A DNA stretch of 64,000 bases from Zopfochytrium polystomum (GCA_025765615.1 JAIVFJ010000110.1:1-64000), one strand, 5' to 3'; counted from the stretch's first letter, positions 33,043 through 42,540 are shown. Notes: generated by a model from the sequence alone, not told the origin. Numbers and translations are program-made.

Positions 33043-36000
33043 ATGAAGACCGGTCTGGCGCTGGCGCTCGCCGCCGCCGCCGCCGCCCTCGTCGCACCGA
33101 CAGCCGCATCCCTTCTACCCCTGTCCGACCCTGACGCCGCCGCCGCCGCCGCCGCCCAAGACGCCCTCAACTTCCACGCCGCCGAGGCCGCGCTACTCTC
33201 CACGCCGCACCGCCGCGGCGACCGCAGCGTCCACCACCGCCGCTACACCGACTGGCGCACCGGCAACGCCGGCCAAGTGACCTTCGCGTCCTTCTGCGAC
33301 TGGACCGGCGGCGACATTGCCCGCGCCGCGAGCGCCAGCGACGGCTGCGGCGCAATGTGCCTCGCCCGCCCGGGATGCGAAAAGTTCACCTGGGCGTTCC
33401 CGGGCGTCTGCTACATGAAGGACGGCTCGGCGTCCGCGGAGCCCGTCACGAATATCGGCGCGCTGTGCGGGAAGGTCGTGCCCCCCGGGACCAACGTGCG
33501 GTACGCGTGGGCTACCGCGGCGGAGGGCCGCGCGTCGGTTGCGGCGGATTGCGATTGGAAGGGTGGGGACCTGCGCGGAGTCGCGGCCGCGTCGGCGGAG
33601 GAGTGCGCCGCGGCGTGTCTGGCGGACGAGGGGGCGGGGTGCTTCAAGTTTACGTTTGCGAACGGCGCGTGCGCGCTAAAGAGCGCGGACGCGGCGCAAG
33701 TCGTTTCCGCAAAGGCCGGCGCCGTCTGCGGAGTCGTAGGTAAAGAAGGGAAACCAAAGTTGATACTGTCATAACACTGAACACTCCCCACCCCCAGCTC
33801 ACTCGTCGTCCATTTCGTGGGCCGACGCCGCGGCAAAGGCAAAGACCCTCGTCGCGCAGCTATCCCTCTCTGAAAAGATCTCCCTCGCCTCGGGCTCCGG
33901 CATGCTCGTAAGCCCGTGCGTCGGCAGCATCTACTCGAAAGCTTCGATCGGCTTCCAAGGCTTCTGCCTGCAGGACTCGCCGACGGGGGTCCGGTTCGCG
34001 CGCAACGTCTCGGCGTTCCCGGCGGGCATCAACCTCGCGGCGACGTTCGACAAGACGCTGATGTACAACCAAGGGCTGTACATGGGCCGCGAGGCGCGCG
34101 GCAAGGGCGTGCACGTGCTGCTGTCGCCGATGATGAACATTGCGCGCGCCCCGGCGGCCGGACGCAACTGGGAGGGCGCGGGCGGCGACCCGCAGCTGCA
34201 CGCGGTGTCGGCGGCGCAGCAGGTGAAGGGGATCCAGGCCAGCGGGGTGATCGCGACGGCGAAGCATTTTGTGCTGAACGAGCAGGAGACCCGTCGGCAC
34301 GGCAGCAACTCGCTGGCGGGCGCGCGCGCGCTGCACGAGGTGTACCTCAAGCCGTTCCGCGCGTGCGTCGAGGCAGGCGTCGCCGCCGTCATGTGCGGGT
34401 ACAACGCCGTCAATGGGTCGCTGGCGTGCGCGAACCCAGCCGTCATGAGCTTGCTCAAGGACGAGCTCGGGTTCCAGGGGTTCGTCATGACGGACTGGTA
34501 CGCGTCGACCGACACCGTCGCCACCGCGAACGGCGGGTCCGATATGGCCATGCCCGGAAACCACGTCGAGGGCATCGGGTCCGACCCGCTGTTTGGACAG
34601 AACTTGGAGGCCGCCGTCAAGAACGGGCAGGTCCCGCTAGCCCGCGTCGACGACATGGCGACTCGCATCTTGACTTCGTGGATCAAAGTGGGCCAGGTGA
34701 GTTGCAAGCTGTGGAAAAAATTTGCTCTTCGGTTGCGCACATTTTTGTAGTTTTAAACTGGTACCTGCGGAATCAAAAAAAAAAAAAAAAAAAAAAAAAG
34801 AACGACGGAACGTTCCCCTGGACAAACTTTGACTCATGGACGCCGTCCAACTCCAAGCCCATCGGAGTACAGGCCGACCACAAGGTTCACATTCGCGCGG
34901 TCGGGGGCGCTTCGACGATCCTCACGAAAAATGCCGACGCCACGCTCCCCATCACCGCCGCGAAGTACAAAACCATCGCCGTCATTGGCGACGACGCCAG
35001 GGCCCCGTCGAACCCGAACGCCTGCTCCGACCATGGCTGCATTGACGGTGTCGTCGCTCAGGGCTGGGGCTCGGGAACCAGCTTCTTCCCGTACCTCGTT
35101 GCGGTGAGTTGGTTTTATTTTTGTTTTTTTTTTTTTGTTTTTTTCTCGCTGCTACATCTTTAATCTCTAACGATTTTAATCCTAATTTTTTTCCGAAAGC
35201 CCGTCGACGGAATCACGGCCGCCGCCTCCAAGCGCTCAATCAAAGTCGTCTCCTCCCTCTCGAACAGCGGGTCGGACGGCGCCAACGCCGCAAAGTCCGC
35301 CGACCTCGCCGTCGTCTTTGTCGCGGCCAACTCTGGCGAAGAGTACATCACAGTCAACGGTAACAAGGGCGACCGCAACGACCTCAACCTCTGGTCCAAC
35401 GGCGACGCGCTGATCGCCGCCGTCGCCGCGACGGGCAAACCCACCGCCGTCGTTGTCCACGGCCCGGGCGCCGTCAACATGTCCGCCTGGCTCGACCTCC
35501 CCAACATCAAAGCCATCGTCTACGCCCTGATGCCCGGCCAGGAGGCCGGCAATGCCGTCGCGGACGTGCTGTTCGGCGACGTCAACCCCTCGGGTCGGCT
35601 CCCCTTCGTCGTCGCCCGCAACCGCGACGAGTACGCCGCGGACGTCGTCTACGCCGACGCACCCGTCCGCTACGACGAGGGCATCCTCGTCGACTACCGC
35701 TGGTTCGAGGCCCGCGGCCGCACCCCCGTCTACCCGTTCGGCCACGGGCTGTCGTACACGCGGTTTGCGTACGCGCCGCGGCTGGCCGTGTCCCCGGTCG
35801 ACCCGCGGACGGGGGCGTTCCGCGTCGAGGTCGCGGTGACAAACGAGGGCGACGTCGACGGGCACGAGGTCGTGCAGCTGTACGTCTTGCTGCCGAGGGA
35901 GACGTGCGAGGCGGTCGGCTGCGCAAAGGAGCTGCGCGACTTTGAGCGAGTGTGGGTGCCCCGCGGCGCGACGGTGACGGTGGCGTTCGACGTGCCGCGC

Positions 36001-36120
36001 CGCGCGTACGAGGTGTGGAGCGTGCAGGCTGGCGAGTGGAGGGCCGTTTCGGGGACAGTCGAGGTACTCGTCGGCGCGTCGGCCGCGGATATTCGCGCGT
36101 CGGCTTCCGTGGTAGTGTAA
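33043..36120 (+). CDS. Secreted GH3 beta-glucosidase with two PAN/Apple-like modules
   Basis: Cleaves terminal beta-glucosidic bonds, as in cellulose use. Four exons, 33043-33739, 33798-34696, 34801-35103 and 35200-36120, all in frame, about 939 residues. A signal peptide (MKTGLALALAAAAAALVAP) leads to two Cys-rich modules with the shared pattern CDWxGGD...C...C...C.KFTFA/G.C..K (residues about 80-150 and 165-230), reminiscent of PAN/Apple domains that bind carbohydrate or protein. The GH3 domain has DSPTGVRFARN, SPMMNIARAPAAGRNWEG, ATAKHFVLNEQE and VMTDWYAS with the nucleophile Asp (about 465). The C-terminal part has VIYALMPGQEAGNAVADVLFGD-type sequence, RLPFVVAR, PFGHGLSYT and a fibronectin III-like end. 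The acceptor of exon 3 follows a run of about 25 A, with no pyrimidine tract. Confidence 0.94.
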
Positions 36121-37059
36121 AGAAAGTGTATCTTTTCGGTGGGGGATCGTGAGGGACAAGAGAGAGATGACCTCTCTGCAAGGTTTTTGTCCCGGGTTTT
36201 GTGGGCGTACTTAGCTTTTGTTCTGTTTTTTAACTTTGCCTTCCTCCTGTTGTTGATGATTTCGCCTGTTCTACTTCTACCCTCGACGCCTCGTAACTCT
36301 TCCTTGAAACTCCTCGTTGTTTTTGCCGCTTTCTATCACTGACAGCCCTTTTTTGCTTGGGTAATTCCTCCCCTCCCGTCTTTGAACGCGGCGCTCGCAC
36401 GGCGATCTAATGTACTTTCACTTGTTTAGACTCCAAGCAACGAAAACAAAAGAAGAACGAAACTGAGTGAAAAAGAAACGGATTGAGTAGCTTACACAAA
36501 AAAAAGAAAGAACCGTGGCCCAATAATGACGGCTAAGAGACCAATTTCACCCTCCCGGCCGCCCTCGCTTGAATTGTGGGGCATCGACTATCAGGTTGTG
36601 TTTGCATTGAACGCATATGGCTGCTTCTCCCGAGAACTCCCCGCCAATGCTGAAAAGCTTCCCCTCCTTGCCGTCGTTGGACGGACGGACGGACGGTCTG
36701 CCTGTCGGCCACGGTGCTCCATTTATAGAGCACTATGGCACACAAGTCGGAGGAGGGGGATAGCCTACGAGGGGGGATGCTCATGGGTGTTTGAGCCTGT
36801 TGAGGCTCAAGGGCGTGTGAGGGTTTCGTTTAAGGCGACAACATGAGGCCGCTGCGTCCTGGCTCGTCCTCAGGGTCGGAAACGGAGTCGGAGCACGGCG
36901 AAAGACGGGGGGAGCGGAGAGGTGCATCGGCGCAGGATTGCGTGCGAAGCAACAGAAAAAAGGAGAAGAAGGGAACAGACATCGGGATGCCACCCTTGAT
37001 GATGGGAAGAAGGCCTTGCTGGTTTCGCTGTTTTTGATGTTCTTTCCAAATTTTACAGG
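36121..37059. other. Intergenic region
   Basis: 3' flank of the beta-glucosidase and the border to the AT-richer island. The ORF at 36526-36846 has no recognisable domain and is not called. Confidence 0.5.
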
Positions 37060-37560
37060 ATTGTGACAGGCGAGAGAAGTATACAGTCGCTGCAAGGCAG
37101 GTAAGAGAACTCCAGTTTCAAGCTCAAATGCCACTCTTTCCAGATCCAGGTTGTCTGAATTGGAGGAATGGTTAAGTCCCCTGTCTGAGCTGATGGAGAA
37201 AGAAAGGCAAGCCCTCCCGAAGCATGCGCTTTCTGGATCCAGACAGTGGCTGCTGAGGAGAGTGTTTCAGTTCCTGTCTCCAGATGATCTCTCTGCGGCC
37301 AGTGCCAACAGGGTGATGTGGTTGAAAAGTGTTGCTGGAACTGGCAAGTCTGTAATCGCTGCCATGGTCTGAAGTGGAGCTGCAGGCAGAGGGCATGCTT
37401 GGGCCTATTTTTCTGCAAGCATGATGATGAGCGTCACAACAGCGCTCACAACATGGTTTTGACCCTTTTGTTTGGTCTTGCAAATTCAGAAGAAGTGGAA
37501 AGTGAGAAATGCGATAAGAGGAAGGGGGATTTTTGGAATATGGTGTGGAAGTGAGAGAGG
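37060..37560 (+). pseudogene. Fragment of a NACHT-type NTPase gene
   Basis: Encodes LEEWLSPLSELMEKERQAL, SGSRQWLLRRVFQFLSPDD, then ANRVMWLKSVAGTGKSVIAAMV with an intact Walker A (GTGKS), closely matching the start of the NACHT gene at 52,701. The frame breaks right after AAMV (TGA at 37370-37372), continues in another frame (FCKHDDERHNSAHNMVLTL) and then ends. The upstream part (ACAGTCGCTGCAAGGCAG) also matches the splice-acceptor flank of the larger copy. It is a 5' fragment of a decayed duplicate. Confidence 0.82.
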
Positions 37561-37719
37561 AGATGAATATGAGAATATAGTGATAAGAAAGATGATGTGG
37601 TGATAAAAATGATGTGGTGAGAAAAAAGTGGAAAGAAAAGCTCTTAGCACTGTAGCCAGCAGTGTTAGGAGCTTTTTTTATGACTGTTATGAATCACCCT
37701 CTGGAAACCTCTGGAACCT

Positions 37720-37813
37720 TCTAGAACATTCCTTCATGGAACCTTCTGGAACCTTCTGGAACCTTCTAGAACATTCCTTCATGGAACCTTGTGGAACTTT
37801 CTGGAACCTTCTT
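37720..37813 (+). promoter_or_regulatory. Array of heat-shock-element pentamers in U3
   Basis: After the start of the LTR the sequence reads as contiguous 5-bp units alternating GGAAC, CTTCT, GGAAC, CTTCT, GGAAC, CTTCT, AGAAC, ATTCC, then TTCAT, GGAAC, CTTGT, GGAAC, TTTCT, GGAAC, CTTCT. Inverted nGAAn repeats in this spacing are the known binding site of heat shock factor (HSF). Use by HSF in this organism is inference. The same array is in every LTR copy, with a different unit number in copy C. Confidence 0.8.
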
Positions 37814-37921
37814 TGCTTTCCTGACTTGTCTTGTTGTCATTGGTATCATTGGTATCATTGTATTACTAATTGCTCTTTCTGGAACTTTCTTGGAGTCTTG
37901 ACAAGGAACACTCTCAAAAGG

Positions 37922-37928
37922 TATAAAA
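37922..37928 (+). promoter_or_regulatory. LTR TATA box
   Basis: TATAAAA followed by GGGGGATGGGGG. The expected transcription start about 30 nt downstream falls near AAGTGAATTAT (37957-37967), which would put that sequence at the 5' end of the element RNA. Confidence 0.75.
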
Positions 37929-38039
37929 GGGGGATGGGGGACCTGTCCCATCCCTCAAGTGAATTATTGTTTCCAATACAATCATCACTCCTCTCAGTTC
38001 CTTGTCTGCCTTGTCCTGTCCTGCCCTGTTCCTGACATC

Positions 38040-38050
38040 ATAATTCACTT
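38040..38050 (+). promoter_or_regulatory. Self-priming primer-binding site of copy B
   Basis: ATAATTCACTT, two bases after the 5' LTR, is the exact reverse complement of AAGTGAATTAT at 37957-37967 within the LTR. Tf1-type chromoviruses prime reverse transcription with the 5' end of their own RNA in this way. Copy C has the same pair (42458-42468 and 42541-42551). Confidence 0.75.
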
Positions 38051-38077
38051 CACCCTCTCCTACTACTCTCTGCCATC

Positions 38078-39001
38078 ATGTCTGACCCAAACAACACCTT
38101 CCCTGATGCAACTGCCTTCCAAGCCTTGATGGACCAATTACAAGCCCTTTCAAGACAGACCCACCAACTTCAAGAACAAGTCCTTCACCAGCAGCACCAG
38201 CTTCAACAACAACTTCACCAACAAGAACATCAAGCTCTTCCCCTGCCTCAAGCCAACCAAGCAAGAGAGCCCAAGGTTCCCAGCCCTGACAAGTTCACTG
38301 GGCTGGCCAAAGACCTTAGGAACTTCATGGCCACTGTGGAGAATGTCATCCTTCTCCAACCTTCAAGATTTCCCAGTGAGCAAGTCAAGGTTCTTTTCAC
38401 AAGCACCCTCCTGTCTGGTCAAGCTCAATCATGGTACAGATCTCTCCCAAGCACACCCACCACCCTGCAAGAGCTCTGGGAGGGGCTGGAAGCTACCTTT
38501 GGTGACCCCTACGCATCTTGGACAGCAAGATCCAAGCTCAAGCATATCAAGCAAGGAAAGCAATCTTGTGTGGCCTACACCAACCAATTCAAGCAACTAG
38601 CCAGAGACTCTGGATACAATGATGCAGCTCTGATGGAGCTGTACCATGATGGTCTCCATGAGTCTATCCAAGACATGCTCTCCCAGTCTCTGCACATCCC
38701 TGAGACCTTGGAAGAGTACATTCTCCTTGCCATCAAGATTGACAACAGACTCTACTCCAAGAGGCTGAAGCAAAGACAAGTAGGAACTACATCAAGACCT
38801 ACCCCAGTCCCTCAAGCTCTTACAGTTCCTGAACCCATGCAAGTGGATGCAGTTGAGACACTTCCTAAGGGTCCTCTGAGCCAAGAGGAGAAAACAAGGA
38901 GGGCCCAGCAGGGACTGTGTTTCTACTGTGGCTCCAAGGAGCACGCTGTCAAGGACTGTCCAAGGAAGAAGCACCCAAACTCCCAGGTCCAGGCTCACTG
39001 A
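38078..39001 (+). CDS. gag: Copy B Gag with zinc knuckle
   Basis: 307 residues forming the particle protein. The N-terminus is Gln-rich (LHQQEHQALPLPQANQ). A retrotransposon capsid core follows (VPSPDKFTGLAKDLRNFMA, then LSGQAQSWYRSLP and FGDPYASWTARSKLKHIKQG). The C-terminus has one CCHC zinc knuckle, CFYCGSKEHAVKDC. It stops at TGA 38999-39001, overlapping the pol frame by 85 nt. It is nearly identical to the Gag of copy C. Confidence 0.94.
   Translation: MSDPNNTFPDATAFQALMDQLQALSRQTHQLQEQVLHQQHQLQQQLHQQEHQALPLPQANQAREPKVPSPDKFTGLAKDLRNFMATVENVILLQPSRFPSEQVKVLFTSTLLSGQAQSWYRSLPSTPTTLQELWEGLEATFGDPYASWTARSKLKHIKQGKQSCVAYTNQFKQLARDSGYNDAALMELYHDGLHESIQDMLSQSLHIPETLEEYILLAIKIDNRLYSKRLKQRQVGTTSRPTPVPQALTVPEPMQVDAVETLPKGPLSQEEKTRRAQQGLCFYCGSKEHAVKDCPRKKHPNSQVQAH
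38974..38980 (+). promoter_or_regulatory. -1 ribosomal frameshift heptamer
   Basis: CCCAAAC, read in the gag frame as C CCA AAC, fits the X XXY YYZ slippery rule. A -1 slip here continues in pol as PKLPGPGSLRGN. It lies 18 nt before the gag stop codon. The same heptamer sits in the same place in copy C (43475-43481). Confidence 0.75.
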
Positions 39002-41226
39002 GGGGCAATTCCCTGGACCCTCCTCCAAGCAGCCCCTGTTTCATCACCACCACCAGCACCACAAACACCTCAGATTCCAAGCCCCACCAACTCACCATGG
39101 ATGTCAAGATTCAACTCTCACCCAAGTCAACCATCACAACCAAGGCCCTTATCGACTCTGGATCATCCTGCAACATCATTGATGCCACCCTTGCCAAGTC
39201 TTGTGCCATTCCCACAATCAAGAAATCCACACCCCTCAAGGTCCACTTTGCCAATCATGCTCTGTTCAAGGAAATCAGCCATGAAACCAAGCTAAACCTC
39301 CACATCCAAGACTTTCCACCATCCATGGTCAACCTGGAAGTATTGGATCTTGGCTCACCCACATTCTCTGTCATCCTGGGATTACCATGGCTGCAAGCCC
39401 AGAACCCTGACATTGATTGGGTCACTGGTCAAGTCCAAACTCCACCAATTGGAACAGTCACCCAAAACTCAAGTCAAGCCCCCAAGTCTCATGCTCTCAA
39501 GCCCTTGATTCAAGATTCACAGCCAGCCAAGACTCAAGTTCCACAGTTCACAGTTCACAGTCAAGATTCAAGTAGAGCTCATAGAGCTCACAGTCATGGC
39601 CAAGACTCTAGTTCACAGAACCCACAGTCAAAGATTCAAGTACCACAGTTTACAGTCCAAATTCAAGATTCAAGTTCCACAGCTCACAGTCTTTGCCAAG
39701 AACAGAACCCTCAGTCAAAGATTCAAGAATCACAGTTCCCAGTCAAGAATTCAAGCCCCACTGCTGATGAGCACAGAAGGACAGACCTTGCACCTGAAGG
39801 GGGAGATGGTTTCACCCCACCATCCAAGGCACACCTTTCACTGCTTCCTGACAGTGTGTGGGCCCATGCTATTTCCAAGGACCCCAAGCCTCACAAGATT
39901 CAAATCAGCCAAGAGGAGGAAAAACTTGAGATACTCAAGACAAGGCATGATGCAGCAACAGCTGGACACCCAGGAGAGCACAAGACATATGAGCTTGTTT
40001 CCAGAGACTTCTACTGGCCAGGCATGAGGAAGTACATCAAGAACTATGTCAGCAGCTGTGAAACCTGTCAAAGAAACAAATCCAGCAGACACAAGCCCTA
40101 TGGACTTCTGGAGCCCCTCCCAATTGCCATCAGCCCTTGGTCATCAATATCCATGGACTTCATTGTGAAACTGCCCCCATCCCATGGATTTGACTCTATC
40201 CTTGTTGTCATCTGCAGAAGGACAAAGTTGGCCCATTTTATCCCCTGCACTGAGAATATAGATGCACAAGGAACAGCAGACCTGTTTTTGCAGCACATAT
40301 TCAGGCTCCATGGGCTGCCTCAGTCAATCATCAGTGACAGAGGACCTCAGTTCAGATCTCAATTTTGGAAAGCACTCACAGCAGCCCTTGGAATCAAGTC
40401 TCAACTGTCAACTGCTTATCACCCTCAGACTGATGGACAAACAGAAAGAACAAACCAGACTCTGGAGCAGTATTTGAGGTGCTATGTCAGCTATCAACAG
40501 GATGATTGGCCCACCCTCCTTCCACTGGCAGAATTTGCTCTCAACAATTCTCTCCACTCAAGCACCCAGCTATCTCCTTTCTTTGCAACCTATGGCTTCA
40601 ATCCAAGAGGAGATCTTCTGGGACAAGAGACCCTATCCAATGTCCAAGCTCCTGCTGCGGCTTCACACTTACATAAGCTCAAGATCATCAACTCCTTCCT
40701 GGACTCCACCCTGAAGCAAGCCCAAGAAGATGCCTCAAGATTTGCCAACACTCACAGAATGGACCATGACCTTGCTGTGGGTCAGCAAGTTTGGCTTCTG
40801 AGGAAGAACTTGCAGACCAAAAGACCAAGTCCCAAGCTAGACAACCTCAAGTTGGGTCCTTTCAAGATCTTGGAGCAAATCAATCCAGTCACCTTCAAGC
40901 TGGATCTCCCTGCATCCATGAAGATCCACCCAGTTTTCCATGTCAGCCTTTTAGAGAAGTTTGTGGCCAATTCCATTCCAGGCAGAGTTGTTCCTCCTCC
41001 TCCTCCAGTTGAGGTAGAAGGTGAAGAGGAATTTGAGGTTGAACAAATCTTGGATGCCAAGTGGTTTGGAAGAACACTCAAGTTCCTTGTTAAGTGGAAA
41101 GGTTACTCAGATGCTGACAACACCTGGGAGCCTGAGTCAAACCTCACTCACTGCCAAGACCTTCTGCTCGAGTTCAAGACCAGGTACCCCACCAAGTTGC
41201 AGAAGAGGCCTAAAAGGGGGAGATGA
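38974..41226 (+). CDS. pol: Copy B Pol: protease-integrase-chromodomain, no RT
   Basis: Expressed by -1 frameshift from gag; the open frame spans 38917-41226 (769 codons). Domains in order: aspartic protease (ALIDSGSSCNIID, then VILGLPWLQAQNP); a Ser/Gln-rich linker with tandem units of the type SKIQVPQFTVQIQDSS; integrase with H2C2 (HDAATAGHPGEH ... CETC) and the DDE core (SMDFIVKLP, SDRGPQF, TDGQTERTN); LPASMKIHPVFHVSLLEKF; and a chromodomain (FEVEQILDAKW, LKFLVKWKGYSDADNTWEP). Autonomous Ty3 pol places about 500 residues of RT and RNase H between protease and integrase; here there is only the linker. The encoded integrase could insert DNA, and the chromodomain could direct it to marked chromatin, but cDNA synthesis must come from elsewhere. 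Confidence 0.95.
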   Translation, partial: PKLPGPGSLRGNSLDPPPSSPCFITTTSTTNTSDSKPHQLTMDVKIQLSPKSTITTKALIDSGSSCNIIDATLAKSCAIPTIKKSTPLKVHFANHALFKEISHETKLNLHIQDFPPSMVNLEVLDLGSPTFSVILGLPWLQAQNPDIDWVTGQVQTPPIGTVTQNSSQAPKSHALKPLIQDSQPAKTQVPQFTVHSQDSSRAHRAHSHGQDSSSQNPQSKIQVPQFTVQIQDSSSTAHSLCQEQNPQSKIQESQFPVKNSSPTADEHRRTDLAPEGGDGFTPPSKAHLSLLPDSVWAHAISKDPKPHKIQISQEEEKLEILKTRHDAATAGHPGEHKTYELVSRDFYWPGMRKYIKNYVSSCETCQRNKSSRHKPYGLLEPLPIAISPWSSISMDFIVKLPPSHGFDSILVVICRRTKLAHFIPCTENIDAQGTADLFLQHIFRLHGLPQSIISDRGPQFRSQFWKALTAALGIKSQLSTAYHPQTDGQTERTNQTLEQYLRCYVSYQQDDWPTLLPLAEFALNNSLHSSTQLSPFFATYGFNPRGDLLGQETLSNVQAPAAASHLHKLKIINSFLDSTLKQAQEDASRFANTHRMDHDLAVGQQVWLLRKNLQTKRPSPKLDNLKLGPFKILEQINPVTFKLDLPASMKIHPVFHVSLLEKFVANSIPGRVVPPPPPVEVEGEEEFEVEQILDAKWFGRTLKFLVKWKGYSDADNTWEPESNLTHCQDLLLEFKTRYPTKLQKRPKRGR

Positions 41227-41579
41227 TGTTATGAATCACCCTCTGGAAACCTCTGGAACCTTCTAGAACATTCCTTCATGGAACCTTCTGGAACCTTCTG
41301 GAACCTTCTAGAACATTCCTTCATGGAACCTTGTGGAACTTTCTGGAACCTTCTTTGCTTTCCTGACTTGTCTTGTTGTCATTGGTATCATTGGTATCAT
41401 TGTATTACTAATTGCTCTTTCTGGAACTTTCTTGGAGTCTTGACAAGGAACACTCTCAAAAGGTATAAAAGGGGGATGGGGGACCTGTCCCATCCCTCAA
41501 GTGAATTATTGTTTCCAATACAATCATCACTCCTCTCAGTTCCTTGTCTGCCTTGTCCTGTCCTGCCCTGTTCCTGACA
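41227..41579 (+). repeat. 3' LTR of copy B
   Basis: 353 bp, identical by eye to the 5' LTR; preceded by the purine tract AAAAGGGGGAGATGA and followed by the ATGAC duplication. Confidence 0.96.
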
Positions 41580-42140
41580 ATGACAGATTTCAGAACAATG
41601 TCACGTGACGATACGAAACTAAAAGAATTTCAGTGACTATGGATTGAAAAATTTACAGTATTATTATAGAATTAACAGTTAAATAAAGAAACTATATATG
41701 TGCGCAGTAATTAAGAGAAATGAATTTTGCTTCAAATGTCTTAAAAAGGATGAGCAACAAAGCATATATACAAATTATTTTGGGACGGATAGGAGGTTTC
41801 GCTACATGGCGATATGTTTCTGAATCTGAAAGAACCGTATTTAAAAGTAGAATTGAATGGCTTGAAAAAGAAAAAATAGAGCATTATCACGAAGGACTTG
41901 AACAAGGGCGTTTGATGCCTCCACTTGAATACTCAGTTCAAACAGGCCACGATGAAGTTGCAACATTTTTGGAATTGATTGCCAAGAACGGATTTAAGCA
42001 CGAAGTGGATCATTTTAAAGCAGCTCGTCTATTCGTTCAACCAGTTTATCCAATGGACCTAGGAGGGAAATGTTTCGTAATCGGCAAAATATTTGGACGG
42101 GTTATAGCAACTCCATGTCAAACATACAACTCATTCAATT

Positions 42141-42538
42141 TGTTATGAATCACCCTCTGGAAACCTCTGGAACCTTCTAGAACATTCCTTCATGGAACCT
42201 TCTGGAACCTTCTGGAACATTCTAGAACATTCCTTCATGGAACATTCTGGAACCTTCTGGAACCTTCTAGAACATTCCTTCATGGAACCTTGTGGAACCT
42301 TCTGGAACCTTCTTTGCTTTCCTGACTTGTCTTGTTGTCATTGGTATCATTGGTATCATTGTATTACTAATTGCTCTTTCTGGAACTTTCTTTGAGTCTT
42401 GACAAGGAAGACTCTCAAAAGGTATAAAAGGGGGATGGGGGACCTGTCCCATCCCTCAAGTGAATTATTGTTTCCAATACAATCATCACTCCTCTCAGTT
42501 CCTTGTCTGCCTTGTCCTGTCCTGCCCTGTTCCTGACA
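42141..42538 (+). repeat. 5' LTR of copy C
   Basis: 398 bp. The pentamer array covers about 42170-42314, the TATA box is at 42423-42429 and the self-complementary segment at 42458-42468. Confidence 0.96.
42170..42314 (+). promoter_or_regulatory. Expanded heat-shock-element array in copy C
   Basis: Three blocks of alternating nGAAn and nTTCn pentamers, each ending in AGAAC ATTCC TTCAT, followed by GGAAC CTTGT GGAAC CTTCT GGAAC CTTCT. One 45-bp block more than in copy B accounts exactly for the LTR length difference. Confidence 0.8.
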
Positions 42539-42540
42539 TC

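Larger units (their letters stand above)
37685..38037 (+). repeat. 5' LTR of copy B
   Basis: 353 bp. The U3 part is made of GAA/TTC pentamers; the TATA box is at 37922-37928; the end is GTTCCTGACA. Confidence 0.96.
37685..41579 (+). mobile_element. Ty3/gypsy chromodomain LTR element, copy B (full length, RT-less)
   Basis: A 3,895-bp element with LTRs 37685-38037 and 41227-41579 (353 bp each, identical by eye), each starting TGTTATG and ending TGACA. The target-site duplication is ATGAC (37680-37684 and 41580-41584). Internal order: self-priming site, gag, then a -1 frameshifted pol with protease, a Ser/Gln-rich repeat linker, integrase and chromodomain, a purine tract (AAAAGGGGGAGATGA) and the 3' LTR. 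No reverse transcriptase or RNase H is encoded between protease and integrase. Identical LTRs imply recent insertion. Confidence 0.96.

Noticed and set aside
34775..34799. Poly-A run as a retroposed gene tail
   Set aside because: It lies inside an intron of an in-frame multi-exon gene and has no target-site duplication.
36526..36846. 106-codon ORF after the GH3 gene
   Set aside because: No domain, no splice context, composition of non-coding DNA.
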